Part shown: positions 42,116 to 50,507 of the stretch, in pieces
Layout: each line of letters opens with the position of its first letter
Numbering within the stretch: position 1 is the stretch's first letter
DNA from: Hymenobacter aerophilus DSM 13606
Lineage (GTDB): Bacteria > Bacteroidota > Bacteroidia > Cytophagales > Hymenobacteraceae
NCBI RefSeq assembly: GCF_000382225.1
Contig: NZ_KB907800.1
Location: 124,001 to 188,000 of the forward strand
Length of the DNA: 64,000 nucleotides
Reading direction: 5' to 3'
Program-made: the position numbers and the translations under genes
Notes under the pieces: generated by a model
Databases searched by the model: none
Told to the model about the DNA's origin: nothing
The model's input: the letters and a program-made list of their open reading frames with translations, nothing else

Positions 42116-43111
42116 ATGATTCTGGTAACCGGCGGCACGGGGTTAGTGGGCAGCTTTCTGCTGACGGAGCTGGCGCGGCGCGGGCAGCCGGTGCGCGCTA
42201 TTTACCGGGGCGAGGCGCCGCCTGTGGTAACCGGGGCCGAAGCCGTGGAATGGGTGCCGGGCGATGTGCGCGATGGGCTGGGGTTGCGAGCGGCGCTACA
42301 GGACGTAACGTACGTTTTCCACTGCGCCGGGCTGGTGTCGTATGCGCCGCAGGATGAGGAGGAGTTGCTGCGGGTGAATGTGGAGGGCACGGCCAACGTG
42401 GTGGACGCCTGCCTGGAGCGGCCCGGCATCCGGCTGGGCTACGTGTCGTCGGTGGCGGCGCTGGGGGGCGGTGCGGCGGCCGCGGCCCGCGAGCTGCCCA
42501 CGAGCGTACCGCTGCGCATCGATGAGCAGGCGCAGTGGGATTTGGGGGCCGAGCACAACGCCTACGCCACGTCCAAATACCTGGCCGAGCTGGAAGTGTG
42601 GCGAGGCATATCGGAGGGCCTGCGGGCGGTGGTGGTGAACCCCTCGGTGGTGCTGGGGCCGGCCGACTGGGACCGGAGCAGCACCCGCCTGTTCCGCTAC
42701 GCCCACAACGAGCACCGCTTCTACACGCCGTCCAGCCTCAACCTGGTCGATGTGCGCGACGTGGCCGAAATGCTGGCCCAGCTCACCCTCGACACCGACC
42801 AGAGCGGCGAGCGGTACGTGCTGAATGCCGGCCGCTGGCCGCTGGCCGAGGTGCTGGGTTTGATGGCGGCCTGCTTCGGCAAAAAGCCGCCTACGGTGGC
42901 CGTGCCGGGCTGGGCGGCCGAAACTATCTGGCGCCTTGAGCATGTTCGGAGCCTGCTGACCGGCGCCCGCCCGCTCATCACCCGCGACACGGCCCGTGCC
43001 GGCCGCCGGCCCATCGAGTACCCGGCCGATAAAGTCTGCCGCGAATTGGGCCGCCAGTTCCGACCTTTGCCGGAAACTATCCGCTGGTGCTGCCGGGAAT
43101 TGGTGAAATAG
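42116..43111 (+). CDS. NAD-dependent epimerase/dehydratase family protein
   Basis: The 331-residue extended SDR has the nucleotide-binding ILVTGGTGLVGSFLL motif at the N-terminus, HCAGLVSYAP near residue 69 and the catalytic YATSKYLAE (YxxxK) near residue 148. The C-terminal half lacks obvious sugar-epimerase hallmarks, and it may act on steroid-like, flavonoid-like or sugar substrates as others of this broad family do. Start is 5 nt after palindromic element 11. Its stop codon (GTGAAATAG) overlaps the left arm of element 12, which encodes the last residues. Confidence 0.85.
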   Translation: MILVTGGTGLVGSFLLTELARRGQPVRAIYRGEAPPVVTGAEAVEWVPGDVRDGLGLRAALQDVTYVFHCAGLVSYAPQDEEELLRVNVEGTANVVDACLERPGIRLGYVSSVAALGGGAAAAARELPTSVPLRIDEQAQWDLGAEHNAYATSKYLAELEVWRGISEGLRAVVVNPSVVLGPADWDRSSTRLFRYAHNEHRFYTPSSLNLVDVRDVAEMLAQLTLDTDQSGERYVLNAGRWPLAEVLGLMAACFGKKPPTVAVPGWAAETIWRLEHVRSLLTGARPLITRDTARAGRRPIEYPADKVCRELGRQFRPLPETIRWCCRELVK

Positions 43112-43235
43112 TGAGTTGGTGAAATGGTGAGTTGACGTTATAGGGTCCTACCTGGACTACTGGCGCCGTTACGCCGTTTGCGCCAGCAGGAAGCCAGCAC
43201 ATCAACTCACCATTTCACCAGTTCACCAACTCACC
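43102..43235. repeat. Palindromic element 12 (GTGAAATGGTGAG arms, core GTTGACGTT)
   Basis: The left arm (AGTTGGTGAAATGGTGAGTT) and its right-hand complement at 43201-43235 flank a centre with junction GAGTTGACGTTATAGGGTCC. It matches element 15 in both arms and part of the loop (CGTTnnnnGGTCCT). It includes the epimerase stop codon. The remainder to 43423 holds no recognisable feature. Confidence 0.88.
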
Positions 43236-43423
43236 TTTGGGTGCGGTTGTTGTATATTGAATGCAGGGCCTACGGCGCCCGCAAGCAACTGTCGTTGGTG
43301 CTGGGGCTGCCTTTTTGGCGCTTCTGCCCCATGAGAGCGGTAGCCGTAGCCTGACAATTGACGTAGTAAATAAAGCTAACCGCTGACGGCTTCTAGCTAA
43401 CAGCTCCTCATATTAGCTGACGC

Positions 43424-44827
43424 ATGAGAATGAACGAGAACTTTGAAGACCGGGACGAAGTGCTGGCAACCGTGCGCCGCTTTGAGGACATGGTAGACCG
43501 CAACGAGCCCGTATTTTTTGACCTGGCCGATTTTGAGAACATCATCGACCACTACACTTCCAACACCCAGTACGACCGCGCTTTGCAGGCCTGCGAGGCC
43601 GCTATTACCCAGTACCCGTTCAGCACCGAGCTGCTGATTGACCGCTCGCAGGTGCTGGCCATGAAGGGCGAGTACGCCGCCGCCAGCACCCAGATTGAGG
43701 ACGTGGCCCACCTCGACCCGACCAACCCCGATGTGGCCGTTACGCGCGGCATCATCGCCACCCAGAAAGGTGAGTTTGCCGAGGCCGTGGCGTTTTTTCT
43801 GCAAGCGGTAGAGACGACCGAGGACCGCGACGACATCTTTTTCAACCTCGGGCTGGCCTACCAGAGCTGGCAGAAATACAAGAGCGCCGCCAAGTACTAC
43901 AAGCAGAGCCTGCGCCTCAACCCCGACAACGACGTGGCCGTGCAGGAGCTGCTGTATTGCCTGGAGGTGAGCGAGCGGCTGGAGAACAACCTCGAATTCT
44001 TCCGCCGCTTCACCGACGACGATCCGTACTCGGCGCTGGCCTGGTACAACCTGGGGCAGGCGTATTTCCGGGCCGATAAGGTCGATGACGCCATCAGCGC
44101 CTTCGAGTACGCCATCCTGATTGACGCGCAGTACTACGACGCCCACGGCTACCTGGCCAGCTGTTACGTAACGCTGGAGCGCTACCGGGCGGCCATTACC
44201 GAGTTCGAGTTGAGCTACGCCGAGGGCCTGCCCACGGCCGAGGCGCTGTGCAACATCGGCGAGTGCCACGAGAAGCTGGCCGAGTGGGATTTGGCCCGTC
44301 GCTTCTACCAGAAGGCCATCGACCTCGACCCTACTATGGACGAGGCTTGGTTTGGCATCGGCATCATCATGCAGGCCCAGGAGAAGTATTTTGAAGCCAT
44401 TCACTTCTTCCGCAAGGCTGTGAGCCTGTACGAAGAAAGCGTGGAGTACTGGCTGGCGCTGGCCGCCGCCGAGTACCAGATTGGCAACCTCGCCTCGGCC
44501 ATTGAAGCCTACGAGAAGGCCACCGAAACCGGCCCCGACAACAAGGACGGCTGGCTGAACTGGAGCATTCTGCTTTATGAGCAGGGCAACTTCGATGGCG
44601 CCATCGACCTGATGCGCACGGCCCTCGAAATCAGCCCGGTGGAGGCCGAGCTGCACTACCGGCTGTGCGCCTACCTGCTGGCCGCCGGCCGCTACCGCGA
44701 GGCCTACCAGACGCTGGAGCAGGCGCTTACCCTCGATTTCGCCAAGCACCGGCTGCTGTTCGACTACTTCCCCGAGCTGGAGTCGCAGCAGGCCCTGGCC
44801 CGCCTGATTGACCAGTACCGCAAGTAG
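43424..44827 (+). CDS. Tetratricopeptide repeat (TPR) protein
   Basis: The 467-residue cytoplasmic protein is built almost wholly of TPR helices. At least nine units are seen from residue 40 onward, with the usual W-L-G-Y-A-F-A-P pattern (for example AWYNLGQAYFRADKVDDAISAFEYAILID). No signal peptide or other domain is visible. TPR solenoids bind partner proteins; which ones is unknown. The start could be ATG 43424 or 43430. A palindromic element follows its stop codon. Confidence 0.9.
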   Translation: MRMNENFEDRDEVLATVRRFEDMVDRNEPVFFDLADFENIIDHYTSNTQYDRALQACEAAITQYPFSTELLIDRSQVLAMKGEYAAASTQIEDVAHLDPTNPDVAVTRGIIATQKGEFAEAVAFFLQAVETTEDRDDIFFNLGLAYQSWQKYKSAAKYYKQSLRLNPDNDVAVQELLYCLEVSERLENNLEFFRRFTDDDPYSALAWYNLGQAYFRADKVDDAISAFEYAILIDAQYYDAHGYLASCYVTLERYRAAITEFELSYAEGLPTAEALCNIGECHEKLAEWDLARRFYQKAIDLDPTMDEAWFGIGIIMQAQEKYFEAIHFFRKAVSLYEESVEYWLALAAAEYQIGNLASAIEAYEKATETGPDNKDGWLNWSILLYEQGNFDGAIDLMRTALEISPVEAELHYRLCAYLLAAGRYREAYQTLEQALTLDFAKHRLLFDYFPELESQQALARLIDQYRK

Positions 44828-44841
44828 TATTTTAAGAACCT

Positions 44842-44937
44842 ATCTGTCATCCTGAGCGGAGCGAAGGACCTATACAGAAGCCAACCAGTTAGGTATAGCT
44901 GCTGTATGGGTCCTTCGCTCCGCTCAGAATGACAGAT
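44842..44937. repeat. Palindromic element 13 (CTGTCATCCTGAGC arms)
   Basis: A 37-bp left arm beginning ATCTGTCATCCTGAGCGGAG pairs with a right arm ending CTCAGAATGACAGAT, and the centre is asymmetric. Same subfamily as the elements at 8224-8322 and 59857-59946. It starts 15 nt after the TPR gene. Confidence 0.88.
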
Positions 44938-44973
44938 GGTTTTAGCCTAGCCGCGCAATTCCCAATCCGGCCG

Positions 44974-44981
44974 TACTTTTG
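44974..44981 (+). promoter_or_regulatory. -7 promoter box of the phosphosulfolactate synthase gene
   Basis: TACTTTTG matches TAnnTTTG, 48 bp upstream of the ATG at 45030. It makes the longer frame from 44979 untenable. Confidence 0.62.
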
Positions 44982-45029
44982 CCCCGCTGGCATCCAGCGT
45001 CCAACCTTTCAGCCCCCAGACTCTACCCG

Positions 45030-45863
45030 ATGAATTACTCCCTCAGCCAGCTGCCCGAGCGCACGACCAAACCCCGCGAACAAGGTTTTACGATGGTGAT
45101 GGACAAGGGCCTGAGCGTGCGCGAGGTGGAGGATTTCCTGGAAGTAGGCGCCGACTACACCGACATCGTGAAGCTGGGCTGGGCGACTTCCTACGTGGCC
45201 CCCAACCTCAAGCGCAAGCTGGCCGTGTACAAGGAAGCCGGTATTCCGGTGTACTTCGGCGGCACGCTGTTCGAGGCCTTTATCATCCGCAATCAGTTCG
45301 AAGACTACCAGCGCCTGCTCGACACGTTCGGCATGGAGTACGCCGAGGTGTCGGACGGCTCGCTCGACCTCAACCACGACAAAAAGCTGGAGTTTATCCG
45401 CACGCTTTCAAGCCAGGTACAGGTTTTGAGCGAGGTGGGCTCGAAGGATGCCGAGAAAATCATTCCGCCCTACAAGTGGATTTCGCAGATGAAAACGGAG
45501 CTGGAAGCCGGCGCCGTGAAGGTGATTGGCGAGGCCCGCGAGGCCGGCAACGTGGGTTTGTTCCGTAGCACCGGCGAGGTGCGCTCGGGCCTGGTAGAGG
45601 AAATCCTGACCCAGATTCCGTTCGAGAAAATCATCTGGGAAGCCCCCCAGAAAGCCCAGCAGGTGTGGTTTATCAAGCTGCTGGGGGCCAATGTGAACCT
45701 GGGCAACATCGCGCCCAACGAAATCATCAGCCTCGAAACCATCCGCCTGGGCTTGCGCGGCGACACGTTCTCCGACTTCCTCGATATGAGCCAGATTGAC
45801 GAGATGTTCCGGCCCGAGCCCAAGGCCCCCGGCCGCCCCGGCACCTCCATGCCGCGCGGCTAG
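45030..45863 (+). CDS. Phosphosulfolactate synthase (ComA-like)
   Basis: The 277-residue TIM-barrel protein matches the ComA family: FTMVMDKGLSVREVEDFLEVGADYTDIVKLGWATSY, a PVYFGGTLFEAF strand, AEVSDGSLDL, VQVLSEVGSKD and a conserved IWEAPQKAQQVWFIK segment. ComA adds sulfite to phosphoenolpyruvate to give phosphosulfolactate. In archaea this starts coenzyme M synthesis, and in bacteria it leads to sulfolactate or cysteate. In this phylum it could feed sulfonolipid synthesis (inference); no partner genes are adjacent. Confidence 0.88.
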   Translation: MNYSLSQLPERTTKPREQGFTMVMDKGLSVREVEDFLEVGADYTDIVKLGWATSYVAPNLKRKLAVYKEAGIPVYFGGTLFEAFIIRNQFEDYQRLLDTFGMEYAEVSDGSLDLNHDKKLEFIRTLSSQVQVLSEVGSKDAEKIIPPYKWISQMKTELEAGAVKVIGEAREAGNVGLFRSTGEVRSGLVEEILTQIPFEKIIWEAPQKAQQVWFIKLLGANVNLGNIAPNEIISLETIRLGLRGDTFSDFLDMSQIDEMFRPEPKAPGRPGTSMPRG

Positions 45864-45901
45864 CAGGCACTCCCCGTCGCCGACGGGCTATTATCGTTCA
45901 G

Positions 45902-45928
45902 GGCCGCGCACGTATTGCGCGGCCTTTT
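45902..45928 (+). terminator. Intrinsic terminator after the ComA-like gene
   Basis: GGCCGCGC/GCGCGGCC forms an 8-bp stem around ACGTATT and is followed by TTTT. It lies about 40 nt past the stop codon. Confidence 0.75.
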
Positions 45929-46086
45929 GCGTTGGGTTGATTGGGGCTGGCCGGACGGGCTGGCCCGAAGCTTGCGGCGCACAGCCCCCGTGGGGCCCTA
46001 ACCCCGGCCGCCATAAATCAGTTAAAGTAGAATAGACCGGCCGAATAGTAGTTTGGCCCCGGATTATTCAGCAATTTTACCCCTAT

Positions 46087-47424
46087 ATGACCCGTATTTC
46101 TTCTCTTTTCGCGGCGGCCGCGCTGCTACTGACGGCGGCCTGCGGTGGCCCGACCAAACAGGAAAAAACCGAGGCGGCCGTGCTTACGCCCGCCGACACC
46201 GTGGCCACCGACATTGACTCGCTGGCGCTGCCCGAGCCCTACGCCACCAAATCGGTAACCAAGCGCAGCAAAATAGTGGAGTGGCCCCAGGCCACGATGC
46301 CCACCGTGCCGGCCGGTTTTCTGGTAACGCAGTACGCCGCCGACCTCGAAAGCCCGCGCAACATGTACGTGCTGCCCAACGGCGACGTGCTGGTGGCCGA
46401 GTCCAACACCGTGCCCACCGGCCCCAAGGAAGAAGTGGCCGCCGCCCTCAAACTCGACCCGTCGAAGTCGCTGCGGCCCACCAGCGCCAACCGTATTACG
46501 CTGCTGCGCGATGAGCGGCAGGTGGCCCGCCCCGATACGCGCACCGTGTTTCTCGACAGCCTCAACCAGCCTTTCGGCATGCTGCTGCTGGGCGGCTACT
46601 TCTACGTAGCCAACACCGACGGCGTGTGGCGCTACCCCTACGTGGGCGGCCAGACCTCGATTACGGCCAAAGGCCAGAAGATTCTCGACCTGCCCGCCGG
46701 CGGCTACAACAACCACTGGACCCGCAACCTGGTGGCCAGCCCCGACGGCCGCAAGATTTACGTGTCGGTGGGTTCGGCCTCGAACGTGGGCGAACACGGC
46801 ATGAAGGAGGAAGTGCGCCGGGCCAACATCATCGAAATAAACCCCGACGGCACCGGCGAGCGGATTTACGCCAGCGGCCTGCGCAACCCCGTGGGTATGG
46901 ACTGGGCGCCCGGCACCAACGTGCTCTGGACGGCCGTGAATGAGCGCGACGAGTTGGGCGATGAGCTGGTGCCCGACTATCTGACCAGCGTGCGAGAAGG
47001 CGGCTTCTACGGCTGGCCCTACTCCTACTACGGCCAGCACGTCGACCCGCGCCGCAAGGGCGAGAAGCCCGAGTTGGTGAAAACGGCCATCGTGCCCGAC
47101 GTGCCGCTGGGCGCCCACACGGCCTCGCTGGGCCTAGCTTTTTATACCGCCGACAAGTTTCCGGAGCGCTACCGCAACGGCGCCTTCATCGGGCAGCATG
47201 GCTCCTGGAACCGCTCCGAGTTTTCGGGCTACAAGGTGGTGTTTGTGCCCTTCCGCAACGGTAAGCCCGCCGGCCAGCCCGAAGATTTCCTGACCGGCTT
47301 TATTGCCAACGCCGAGAAGAACGAGGTGTACGGCCGCCCGGTGGGCGTAACGGTGCTGCCCACCGGCGCCATGCTGGTAGCCGACGACGCGGCCGGCAAA
47401 ATCTGGCGCATCGCCGCGCAGTAA
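46087..47424 (+). CDS. Sorbosone dehydrogenase-like quinoprotein lipoprotein
   Basis: In the 445-residue protein the signal ends in the lipobox TAAC. The mature part is a PQQ-type beta-propeller of the L-sorbosone/glucose dehydrogenase superfamily: PAGFLVTQYAADLESPRNMYVLPNGDVLVAES, NNHWTRNLVASPDGRKIYVSVGS, YASGLRNPVGMDWAPG, EGGFYGWPYSYYG, and the C-terminal GQHGSWNRSEFSGYKVVF. It is probably periplasmic or membrane-bound and oxidises sugars or sugar aldehydes with PQQ. Paralogous in fold to the T9SS-secreted protein at 23884-25272, but without a sorting domain. Confidence 0.9.
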   Translation: MTRISSLFAAAALLLTAACGGPTKQEKTEAAVLTPADTVATDIDSLALPEPYATKSVTKRSKIVEWPQATMPTVPAGFLVTQYAADLESPRNMYVLPNGDVLVAESNTVPTGPKEEVAAALKLDPSKSLRPTSANRITLLRDERQVARPDTRTVFLDSLNQPFGMLLLGGYFYVANTDGVWRYPYVGGQTSITAKGQKILDLPAGGYNNHWTRNLVASPDGRKIYVSVGSASNVGEHGMKEEVRRANIIEINPDGTGERIYASGLRNPVGMDWAPGTNVLWTAVNERDELGDELVPDYLTSVREGGFYGWPYSYYGQHVDPRRKGEKPELVKTAIVPDVPLGAHTASLGLAFYTADKFPERYRNGAFIGQHGSWNRSEFSGYKVVFVPFRNGKPAGQPEDFLTGFIANAEKNEVYGRPVGVTVLPTGAMLVADDAAGKIWRIAAQ

Positions 47425-47463
47425 CTGCGCAGTAGCCGCCGCGCTGGCTCCGTAGGCCGGCAG

Positions 47464-47543
47464 AAACCTCCCGTCGTTTTTCCAAAACCTCCCGATGTTT
47501 TGCCCATGACATCGGGAGGTTTTGGAAAAACGACGGGAGGTTT
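47464..47543. repeat. Perfect 35-bp hairpin (element 14) with 21-bp internal period
   Basis: A perfect stem of 35 bp (left AAACCTCCCGTCGTTTTTCC and onward, right its exact complement) surrounds a 10-nt loop. CCTCCCG recurs 21 bp apart in each arm, echoing the 21-bp period at 2672-2944. It lies 39 nt after the dehydrogenase stop codon, and its right arm ends in TTTT. Confidence 0.9.
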
Positions 47544-47637
47544 TACTTTCCGGGTTGCAGCAGGCCACCAGCGTGCCCGGCTCCGGTGCCTTGCTGTAAC
47601 CCGGCTTCCGCTTCATTACCACGCAACTTCCCAACCG

Positions 47638-48309
47638 ATGCCCGACTGGCTGACTGCCGCCCGCCACCTGCTGAGCTACCTGCTGCCGCTCAGGCGGCGG
47701 GTGCCCTCGGCCTACAGCGGCTGGCTCGAAGTGGTTACCTGGCGCGGCTACAAGGTGCTCAACACGGCCTCGGCCAATTACAGCTACGGCTCGCTGCAGC
47801 GGGTTTTGCGCTACGGGCTGCGGTTTGTGCCGGTGCTCGATGCCACGGCGCCGGTGCTGGTGCTGGGTTTGGGCGGCGGCTCGGTGCTGCCGCTGTTGCG
47901 CCGCGAGCAGGGCCGCATTGGCCCCATCACGGCCATCGAGCTCGACCCGGCCGTGCTTCGGGTGGCCGCCGACGAGTTCGGCGTGCAGCCCGCGCCGGAC
48001 CTGGCGCTGGTGTGCGCCGATGCCTTCGCCTGGTTGCCAACGGCCCCCGCCGCTTATTTCGAAGTGGTGGTCGTGGACCTGTTTCTGGACCTGACGCTGC
48101 CCGCCGAGCTGGGCGGGGCGGCTTTCTGGCAGCAGCTGCACCGGGTGCTGCGGCCCGGCGGCAGGGCGCTGTGCAACCTGCTGGTTACGGCCCAGCTGTG
48201 GCCCGATGGCCAGCCGCTGCCCGAGTTTCTGGAAGCGCTGGGCTTTGCGGTGCAGGATATAGAGGTGGAGCAGCTCAACCGCCTGCTGGTTCTGCAGCGC
48301 CCGGCCTGA
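47638..48309 (+). CDS. Spermidine synthase-like methyltransferase-fold protein
   Basis: The ATG at 47638 (MPDWLTAARHLL) is chosen because the longer frame would include the palindromic element. The 223-residue product has a spermidine-synthase-type Rossmann fold: VLVLGLGGGSVLPLLRR (motif I), ITAIELDPAVLRVAADEFG, CADAFAWLPTA, VVVVDLF and RPGGRALCNLL. It lacks the clear amine-binding residues of true spermidine synthases, so it may be a small aminopropyltransferase-like or SAM-dependent enzyme of unknown substrate. Cytoplasmic. Confidence 0.82.
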   Translation: MPDWLTAARHLLSYLLPLRRRVPSAYSGWLEVVTWRGYKVLNTASANYSYGSLQRVLRYGLRFVPVLDATAPVLVLGLGGGSVLPLLRREQGRIGPITAIELDPAVLRVAADEFGVQPAPDLALVCADAFAWLPTAPAAYFEVVVVDLFLDLTLPAELGGAAFWQQLHRVLRPGGRALCNLLVTAQLWPDGQPLPEFLEALGFAVQDIEVEQLNRLLVLQRPA

Positions 48310-48384
48310 GCCGGCCCCGGCTGGCTGCCTTGCCGGCGGCCGATTGGCCGTAACTCGCTTACTTTGCAGGTTCAACCCCTTCTT

Positions 48385-49041
48385 ATGGAAATCCTGCAGC
48401 ACCTCATCGACTTTGTTCTCCACCTTGATAAGCACCTGGGTGAAATTGTCAGGGACTATGGCATCTGGACCTACGCCATCCTGTTCCTGATAATTTTTGT
48501 GGAAACCGGCGTAGTGGTGCTGCCCTTTCTGCCCGGCGACTCGCTGCTGTTTGCCGCGGGCGCCACGGCCGCTTTGCCCGGCTCGCCGCTCAATGTGTGG
48601 CTGCTGATGGGCCTGCTGATTGTGGCCGCCGTGCTCGGCGACGCGCTCAACTACCACATCGGCGACTACCTGGGGCCGCGGGTGTTCCGCGAAAACTCGC
48701 GCTTCCTGAAGCGGGCGCACCTCGAGCGCACGCAGGCTTTCTACGAGAAGCACGGGGCCAAAACCATCATCCTGGCCCGGTTTATCCCGATTGTGCGCAC
48801 GTTTGCGCCGTTCGTAGCCGGCGTGGGCACCATGCATTACAGCAAGTTTCTGTCATACAACCTGGTGGGTGCGGTGCTGTGGGTGGTGTCGCTCACGGGG
48901 GCGGGCTACTTCTTCGGGTTGATTCCGGTGGTGCAGAAAAACTTTTCGTTGGTCGTGCTGGCCATCATTGTGCTGTCGGTGCTGCCCGTGGTGTGGGAGT
49001 TCGGCAAGGCGCGCTTCAGCAAAAAGCAGCCCGTGGCCTAG
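48385..49041 (+). CDS. DedA family membrane protein
   Basis: The ATG at 48385 gives a 218-residue inner-membrane protein with the DedA/SNARE-associated pattern: [30 protein letters not shown], a [18 protein letters not shown] re-entrant region, [24 protein letters not shown] and then two more helices. DedA proteins flip phospholipids or undecaprenyl phosphate and support membrane potential. It lies 75 nt after the spermidine synthase-like gene and is followed by a terminator. Confidence 0.93.
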   Translation: MEILQHLIDFVLHLDKHLGEIVRDYGIWTYAILFLIIFVETGVVVLPFLPGDSLLFAAGATAALPGSPLNVWLLMGLLIVAAVLGDALNYHIGDYLGPRVFRENSRFLKRAHLERTQAFYEKHGAKTIILARFIPIVRTFAPFVAGVGTMHYSKFLSYNLVGAVLWVVSLTGAGYFFGLIPVVQKNFSLVVLAIIVLSVLPVVWEFGKARFSKKQPVA

Positions 49042-49079
49042 TCGGCGGCGCTTAGCCGGCCAAAACAAACTGGCAACAA

Positions 49080-49114
49080 CCGCCGGCCCCGCAAGGAAAG
49101 CCGGCGGTTTTTTT
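49080..49114 (+). terminator. Intrinsic terminator after dedA
   Basis: The 8-bp GC stem CCGCCGGC/GCCGGCGG is followed directly by seven T (49108-49114). It lies about 40 nt after the DedA stop codon. Confidence 0.85.
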
Positions 49115-49145
49115 GTTGCTTACCACCTGAAACTGCCCGCGTGTT

Positions 49146-49895
49146 ATGCTCGAATTCGGATTGCTCGGCCGCTCCCTGAAGCACTCGTTCTCCCAAACCT
49201 ATTTCAGCCAGAAATTCCACAATCTGGGCCTGACCAACCACCGCTACGAGCTGTTCGAGCTGGCCAGCATCAGCGAGCTGCCGGCGCTGCTGGCGGCCCA
49301 CCCGCAGCTGCGCGGCCTCAACGTCACGATTCCGTACAAGGAGCAAATCTGGCCCTTCCTGAACGAGGTGGCGCCCTCGGCCGCGCGGGTGGGCGCCGTG
49401 AACGTGGTCGAGTTCCGGGCCGATGGCCGGCTGGTGGGCCACAACACCGATTACGTAGGTTTCCGCGAGTCGCTGCGGGCCTGGCTGCCGGCGCCGCTAC
49501 CGGCCGGGCTGCGGGCGCTGGTGCTGGGCAGCGGCGGGGCCGCCAAGGCCGTAGAGGTGGCCCTGCGCGAGCTGGGCATCGGTTTCTGGACGGTTTCGCG
49601 CAACCCGCTGGGGCCGGGCCTCACCTACGACGAGCTGAGCCCGCGCCTGCTGAACGACCACCGCCTGCTCATCAACGCCACGCCCCTGGGTACCTTCCCC
49701 AACATAGCCGACTGCCCGCCGCTGCCCTACGAGGCCCTCACGCCCCAACACTATTTGCACGACTTGGTATATAATCCGGCCGAAACCGAGTTCATGCGCC
49801 GCGGGCTGGCGGCTGGCGCGCAGGTAAAAAACGGTTTCGACATGCTTTGCCGCCAGGCCGAAGCCGCCTGGAATATCTGGCATCCGGCGAGCTAA
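49146..49895 (+). CDS. aroE: Shikimate dehydrogenase
   Basis: The 249-residue enzyme reduces 3-dehydroshikimate to shikimate with NADPH in the aromatic amino acid pathway. Motifs: substrate-binding GLLGRSLKHSFSQTYF, GLNVTIPYKEQIWPF with the catalytic Lys, AVNVVEF, GHNTDYVGFRESL, nucleotide-binding LVLGSGGAAKAV, INATPLGTFPN and the final KNGFDMLCRQAEAAWNIW. Length is slightly short but complete. Expression is presumably from its own promoter after the DedA terminator. Confidence 0.96.
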   Translation: MLEFGLLGRSLKHSFSQTYFSQKFHNLGLTNHRYELFELASISELPALLAAHPQLRGLNVTIPYKEQIWPFLNEVAPSAARVGAVNVVEFRADGRLVGHNTDYVGFRESLRAWLPAPLPAGLRALVLGSGGAAKAVEVALRELGIGFWTVSRNPLGPGLTYDELSPRLLNDHRLLINATPLGTFPNIADCPPLPYEALTPQHYLHDLVYNPAETEFMRRGLAAGAQVKNGFDMLCRQAEAAWNIWHPAS

Positions 49896-50066
49896 AAGGC
49901 CTTTAGCCGGCGCCAGGCCATACGTTTGTTTGCTTGGCGGCACCAAAGCAGAGCGGTAGTAAAGCACCAAAGTATTAGTACAATTATATAGTGAAATTTC
50001 CCCATTATATGCAGAATCTAAGGGAATAGTGGTAGATTGCCTAGCAATTTTACCATAGCCCCACCT

Positions 50067-50447
50067 ATGACTCCTGAAGAACGCCTAGACCAGCTAGAGC
50101 CTTTGCTTTCGGAAACCACCTCTATTCTCGACCGTCATACGGCCCAACTGCGCCAGCACGCCGTTTTGCTCCGGCAACTGGTACAGGCCACCGAAACCAA
50201 CACCCACCTGCTGCAGCAGTTGCGCGACCAGCAGGCCGGTTGCCAGGAGCAACTCACCCAACTCAGCGAAACCCTGTCGCAGTCCCCGGCCACCTCGGCC
50301 AGCCAGCCTGCGTACACCGGCGAGCCGGCCCAGCAGCTGCAGGAGCTGGAAATCCGCTTTGAGGCCATGAGCAGCCAGCTGGAAGGGCTGGGGAGCAAGA
50401 TGGATTTGATCCTGACCAAGCTCATCCGGGTGTACATCAACAATTAG
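50067..50447 (+). CDS. Hypothetical coiled-coil protein
   Basis: The ATG at 50067 (MTPEERLDQLEPLL) is preferred over an upstream TTG. The 126-residue product is nearly all alpha-helical, with heptad-like repeats (LDQLEPLLSETTSILDRHTAQL) and a second coil after a Ser/Pro-rich break (ELEIRFEAMSSQLEGLGSKMDLILTKLI). It has no signal or membrane segment and probably forms an oligomer. The AT-rich gap 49896-50066 holds no other recognisable feature. Confidence 0.7.
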   Translation: MTPEERLDQLEPLLSETTSILDRHTAQLRQHAVLLRQLVQATETNTHLLQQLRDQQAGCQEQLTQLSETLSQSPATSASQPAYTGEPAQQLQELEIRFEAMSSQLEGLGSKMDLILTKLIRVYINN

Positions 50448-50507
50448 CTGCGGGCGGCAACTGGTAGCGGCTCAATCTGGGTTGGTTGAGGCGGGCGCGG
50501 GTACTGG

